Below, piece by piece: positions 5,401 to 6,854 of a stretch of 6,854 bases of DNA. Made by a program: the position numbers and the translations under genes. This DNA comes from Ignavibacteriota bacterium (GTDB taxonomy: Bacteria > Bacteroidota > Ignavibacteria > Tepidaquicellales > Tepidaquicellaceae): assembly GCA_003158365.1 (NCBI GenBank), contig PMIW01000232.1, positions 1-6,854 on the forward strand. The letters are read 5' to 3'. The stretch's first letter is position 1, and every line of letters starts with the position of its first letter. The notes below the pieces were generated by a model. The model had not been told where the DNA came from. It worked only from the letters and a program-made list of their open reading frames with translations, and did not search any database.

Positions 5401-6854
5401 CTGTACCGGTTGATTCAAAAATCGAATGGTATTTTTCCTCACTTTTTCTCAGTATCTTCTCAATTTGCTTTTGCTCTGTAATATCTATTGAAATTCCAAC
5501 GAGACCTAAGATATCACCATTTTCATTAATTATCTTCGAAGTTTGCAGGGAAATCGGAAATTCCTTACCCTCTTTTGTTAAATTCAGAAGTTCGCCCTTC
5601 CAGCTATCTTTTCTACTATAATTAAAAATATCTTTTAAAATATCAGGAGAATTATTTGGTGACTGAAGTATTTTTACATGTTGCCCGATAATCTCTTCAT
5701 AAGAATAACCATATTTATTACAGAACGCCTGATTGACAAAAATGAATTTGTCTTCAAGATCCGTGATGGTTACAATTTCTGCAATACTTTTAATTGTATG
5801 CGCTAGTAGCTGTGTTTTTTCTTCCGTCTGCTTCCGTTCGGTGATGTCCCTGACCATTGTAATGATATACCCCCGATTAAGCTGGACGTAACTAATATTG
5901 ACCTCCACCGGGAAGGTCGTCCCGTCCTTGCGTTGATGAAAGCCTTCCCTCACAATGGATCCAAGACTTCGAATTTCGTCTTTTATCTCCGCGAACAGTG
6001 ATGGGTTTATGATTAGACCGATATCGGATACAGTGAGAGTCAGGAACTCCTCCCGTGTATATCCGAGTTCGGACCATGCCTTTTCGTTGGCGTCAAGAAA
6101 ACGGCCTGTATTCGGATCAACTACCTCTATAGAATCATTGGAGTTGTCGATTAATGTTCGAAATAACTTTTGTTTTTCTTCCGCCATCTTGCGGTCAGTG
6201 AAATCATGAAAAATACCGAAAGTCCCTATAAATTTATTGTTATCAAACCGTGGAGTTGCATTAACAAAAATGACTTTTTTACTTCCATCCTTTAAGTTTA
6301 TTTCTATTTCATATGAATTACTTTTTCCTTGACGGCGTTGCGCAGTTTGATTTTTTATTATTGTGAAATTTTCATCTGAAATAAAATTGTCCAAACATAC
6401 ACCTGTTAATTCTCCTTTGCCAACATTAAATATTTTTTCAGCAGCAGGATTTACAAAAATAAATTTTTCTTCTTCATCTGTTATACCAATACCTTCACCC
6501 ATATTTTCAACTAAGTTACGATATTTTTCTTCACTCTTTTGTAATGCTTCCTCCGCCTGCTTGCGCTCGGTGAAGTCCATATATGTTCCTAGTATGCCGT
6601 TTACCTCCCCCTTAGAATTTCGCAGAGGTATCTTGTTCGTAAAAAGCGTTATAATTTTCCCTTCAGGGGTCGTCTGTGGTTCTTCGATGTGTAATTTGGC
6701 ACAGCCGCTCTCAATGACCTGGCGGTCATCGTTGCGATATAATTCCGCCTGATCATGCCACCCCATCTGGTAATCATCTTTACCGATGACGTCTTTCGGA
6801 TCGGTAAATCCCGCATCGCTCACGAATGCTGCGTTACAGCCCAAGTAAACGAGA
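2411..6854 (-). CDS. Multi-PAS hybrid sensor histidine kinase with C-terminal receiver (5'-partial)
   Basis: Stop TAA at 2413-2411. Numbering here starts at the TTG at 6844, but the frame stays open upstream (codons for L-V-Y precede it). That gives the PAS-type stretch YLGCNAAF, so the true start lies outside the window. Nine PAS domains are visible. Their closing linkers start near residues 89, 213, 330, 454, 578, 705, 833, 957 and 1082, mostly reading DITERKxAEE. They are followed by HisKA (MSHEIRTPLNG, phospho-acceptor H1116), HATPase_c (N-box N1232, G1 DTGIGIA at 1259, G2 GTGLGLA at 1289) and a receiver (acidic D1364/D1365, phospho-acceptor D1406 in LMDINL, K1459 in LGKPF). All catalytic residues are present. 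No membrane segment is visible, so sensing is probably cytoplasmic. It should autophosphorylate on H1116 and pass phosphate to D1406, then to an Hpt protein not encoded here. PAS4 has GQHVKILQ where photoactive LOV domains have GxNCRFLQ; the flavin cysteine is absent. The ligands are unknown. Base composition is uneven across the PAS modules. Confidence 0.96.
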   Translation of the reverse strand, partial: LVYLGCNAAFVSDAGFTDPKDVIGKDDYQMGWHDQAELYRNDDRQVIESGCAKLHIEEPQTTPEGKIITLFTNKIPLRNSKGEVNGILGTYMDFTERKQAEEALQKSEEKYRNLVENMGEGIGITDEEEKFIFVNPAAEKIFNVGKGELTGVCLDNFISDENFTIIKNQTAQRRQGKSNSYEIEINLKDGSKKVIFVNATPRFDNNKFIGTFGIFHDFTDRKMAEEKQKLFRTLIDNSNDSIEVVDPNTGRFLDANEKAWSELGYTREEFLTLTVSDIGLIINPSLFAEIKDEIRSLGSIVREGFHQRKDGTTFPVEVNISYVQLNRGYIITMVRDITERKQTEEKTQLLAHTIKSIAEIVTITDLEDKFIFVNQAFCNKYGYSYEEIIGQHVKILQSPNNSPDILKDIFNYSRKDSWKGELLNLTKEGKEFPISLQTSKIINENGDILGLVGISIDITEQKQIEKILRKSEEKYHSIFESTGTATMIVEEDTSISMVNNECYLLTGYNSEELIGTKWTNYVAQESLAEMMKYHNLRRVEPGKAPKKYEVKLLHKTGEVRYAILDIGMIQDTKQSIVSILDITERKRAEEELLKSNSYLSNLIEYTPGAIAVLDENSIVQRINKRFTNYFGYNSQEAVGKCINELIVPKEYYDEANKFCKEYELDRLAGQSTDTIRMDKYGNLKEVSIIGSLIKIDNKFVGIYAIYQDITERKQGEEALKKSEQRFKQVSENASEWIWEVDKNGLYTYANPIVKEILGYEPEEIINKKYFYDFFIPEVREQIKQAVFDVFTRKESFIDLLNSNLHKDGREIILSTSGVPIIDDQGNLLGYRGVDIDITERKQAEESLQKSEEKYRTLVENMGEGIVITDEEENFIFVNPAAEKLFGVGKGELEGECISIFFSKEKFDEVKKRTNERRLGKSGSFEEEIILKDKSRKDIFVTASPWYDDKKFKGTFAIFSDITERKRAEELLKKSEIKYRSLIETMPEGFYRSTTEGYFIDVNPAIVKMLGYDNKEELMKIYIPDELYFTRDDRINGANYNIDFIEDTEVYRLKKKDGLEIWVEDHSRYIKDSSGNVLFHEGIMHDVTESLRARNAILEAKEKAEETNRLKSSFLANMSHEIRTPLNGILGFAEILKNELKDSSLFKYVDIIERSGHRLLETLDLILSFSKLEAEKEDVRYSNVLLENVIDETLKSFEGMAKNKNLFLKQVIKNENLITYIDERFFGQIMNNLINNAIKYTKTGGITVSLSKVNSTIVLKVIDTGIGIAKDKHKIIFEEFRQESEGHGRSFQGTGLGLAITKRFVELLKGTIEVESEVGVGSTFTVKLPFEIRPETSNIKIKKEETEKEVLISTPPDKDKLSILLVEDDEASRDYTTALLKKYFNIESAFEGLEAIEKAKEKDYDIILMDINLGKGIDGTEVARKIRKSPGYEKTPIVALTAFVLPGDREEFIAGGCTHYLGKPFTRNQILELLKNITDKI
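4206..4344 (-). repeat. Intragenic repeat, PAS8 copy (139 bp)
   Basis: This aligns without gaps to 6435-6573 with 11 mismatches counted by hand, about 92% identity. It codes for the N-terminal half of PAS8 (KYRTLVENMGEGIVITDEEE, then NFIFVNPAAEK) plus the DNA of the preceding ERKQAEESL linker. Weaker identity, about 80%, continues for another 40 bp to about 4166. Confidence 0.9.
5821..6120 (-). other. GC-rich PAS3 segment inside an AT-rich gene
   Basis: Hand counts give 117 G+C in 240 bases (5881-6120), about 49%. The matching count for PAS2 (6241-6480) is 69 in 240, about 29%, and for PAS6 (4741-4980) 73 in 240, about 30%. The segment codes for most of PAS3 (EVVDPNTGRFLDANEKAW to MVRDITERK) and its rise ends near the linker. 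It suggests this PAS module came from a GC-richer source. Confidence 0.75.
6435..6573 (-). repeat. Intragenic repeat, PAS2 copy (139 bp)
   Basis: This is the partner of 4206-4344. It codes for the N-terminal half of PAS2 (KYRNLVENMGEGIGITDEEE, then KFIFVNPAAEK) and the ERKQAEEAL linker. The last 24 bp (6550-6573) are identical to 4321-4344. Identity drops where the linker passes into the preceding, unrelated PAS1. Confidence 0.9.
6581..6854 (-). other. GC-rich PAS1 segment at the right edge
   Basis: Positions 6601-6840 hold 116 G+C in 240 bases, about 48%, against about 29% in the adjacent PAS2. The change falls close to the DFTERK linker (6550-6580). The segment codes for a PAS domain of the type YLGCNAAF...GKDDYQMGW...EEPQTTPEG. 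It may be a single imported module or the edge of a longer GC-richer 5' part of the gene. Confidence 0.7.

Noticed and set aside
5892..6077. Minus-strand 61-codon frame inside PAS3 in another frame
   Set aside because: It overlaps the kinase coding frame on the same strand, in the GC-rich segment where stop codons are rarer. It has no ribosome site or domain.
2769..6752. Several plus-strand open frames of 60-129 codons lying opposite the kinase gene
   Set aside because: They are antisense shadows of a strongly coding, motif-rich gene. Their translations are low-complexity Ser/Phe/Ile-rich and repeat wherever the PAS sequence repeats.
2411..6854. CRISPR-like array, because a GC-rich motif recurs at regular spacing through the large gene
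   Set aside because: The spacing is about 360-390 bp and the motif codes for the DITERKxAEE linker between PAS domains in one continuous frame, so it is a protein-domain repeat.

Overview
Organism and composition. The window is AT-rich: hand-counted stretches run about 29-30% G+C in most of the large gene. All recognisable genes lie on the minus strand. Start codons mostly lack strong Shine-Dalgarno sequences and sit behind A/T-rich leaders. The large sensor kinase carries long chains of PAS modules ending in D-I-T-E-R-K linkers. This style is common in Bacteroidota, Ignavibacteriota and related free-living bacteria. The phylum is an inference; no rRNA or tRNA is present to confirm it.

Layout, left to right. 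Positions 1-299 hold no convincing gene. They contain an AT palindrome and a weak hairpin plus U-run that could terminate the minus-strand genes to its right. At 300-458 lies a truncated or N-terminally altered copy of a small conserved ORF. It overlaps the 3' end of a 387-aa protein with three CxxC...CxxC zinc-ribbon pairs and a C-terminal LRV-like helical repeat (439-1602). An intact 58-aa version of the small ORF (1641-1817) lies 38 bp upstream of the zinc-ribbon gene. The two small-ORF copies form a 127-bp direct repeat of about 87% identity that brackets the zinc-ribbon gene. A 593-bp gap (1818-2410) follows, with a short structured GC-rich element and no convincing gene. The rest (2411 to the right edge) is one very large hybrid histidine kinase: nine visible PAS domains, HisKA, HATPase_c and a C-terminal receiver. 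Its 5' end lies outside the window, because the frame stays open to the last complete codon.

How the parts work together. The kinase is a soluble (no membrane segment in the visible part) multi-input phosphorelay protein. Its own histidine would pass phosphate to its own receiver, but no Hpt protein or DNA-binding partner is encoded here. The small ORF and zinc-ribbon gene look like a two- or three-gene minus-strand unit of unknown function, separate from the kinase.

Most notable. (i) The kinase gene is a compositional mosaic: PAS1 and PAS3 are about 48-49% G+C, while PAS2 and PAS6 are about 29-30%. (ii) PAS2 and PAS8 share a 139-bp segment of about 92% nucleotide identity that ends exactly in the linker motif. 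Together these point to PAS-module shuffling or gene conversion through the repeated linker DNA. (iii) The bracketing small-ORF duplication around an uncharacterised zinc-ribbon protein is the best candidate for an undescribed gene pair.
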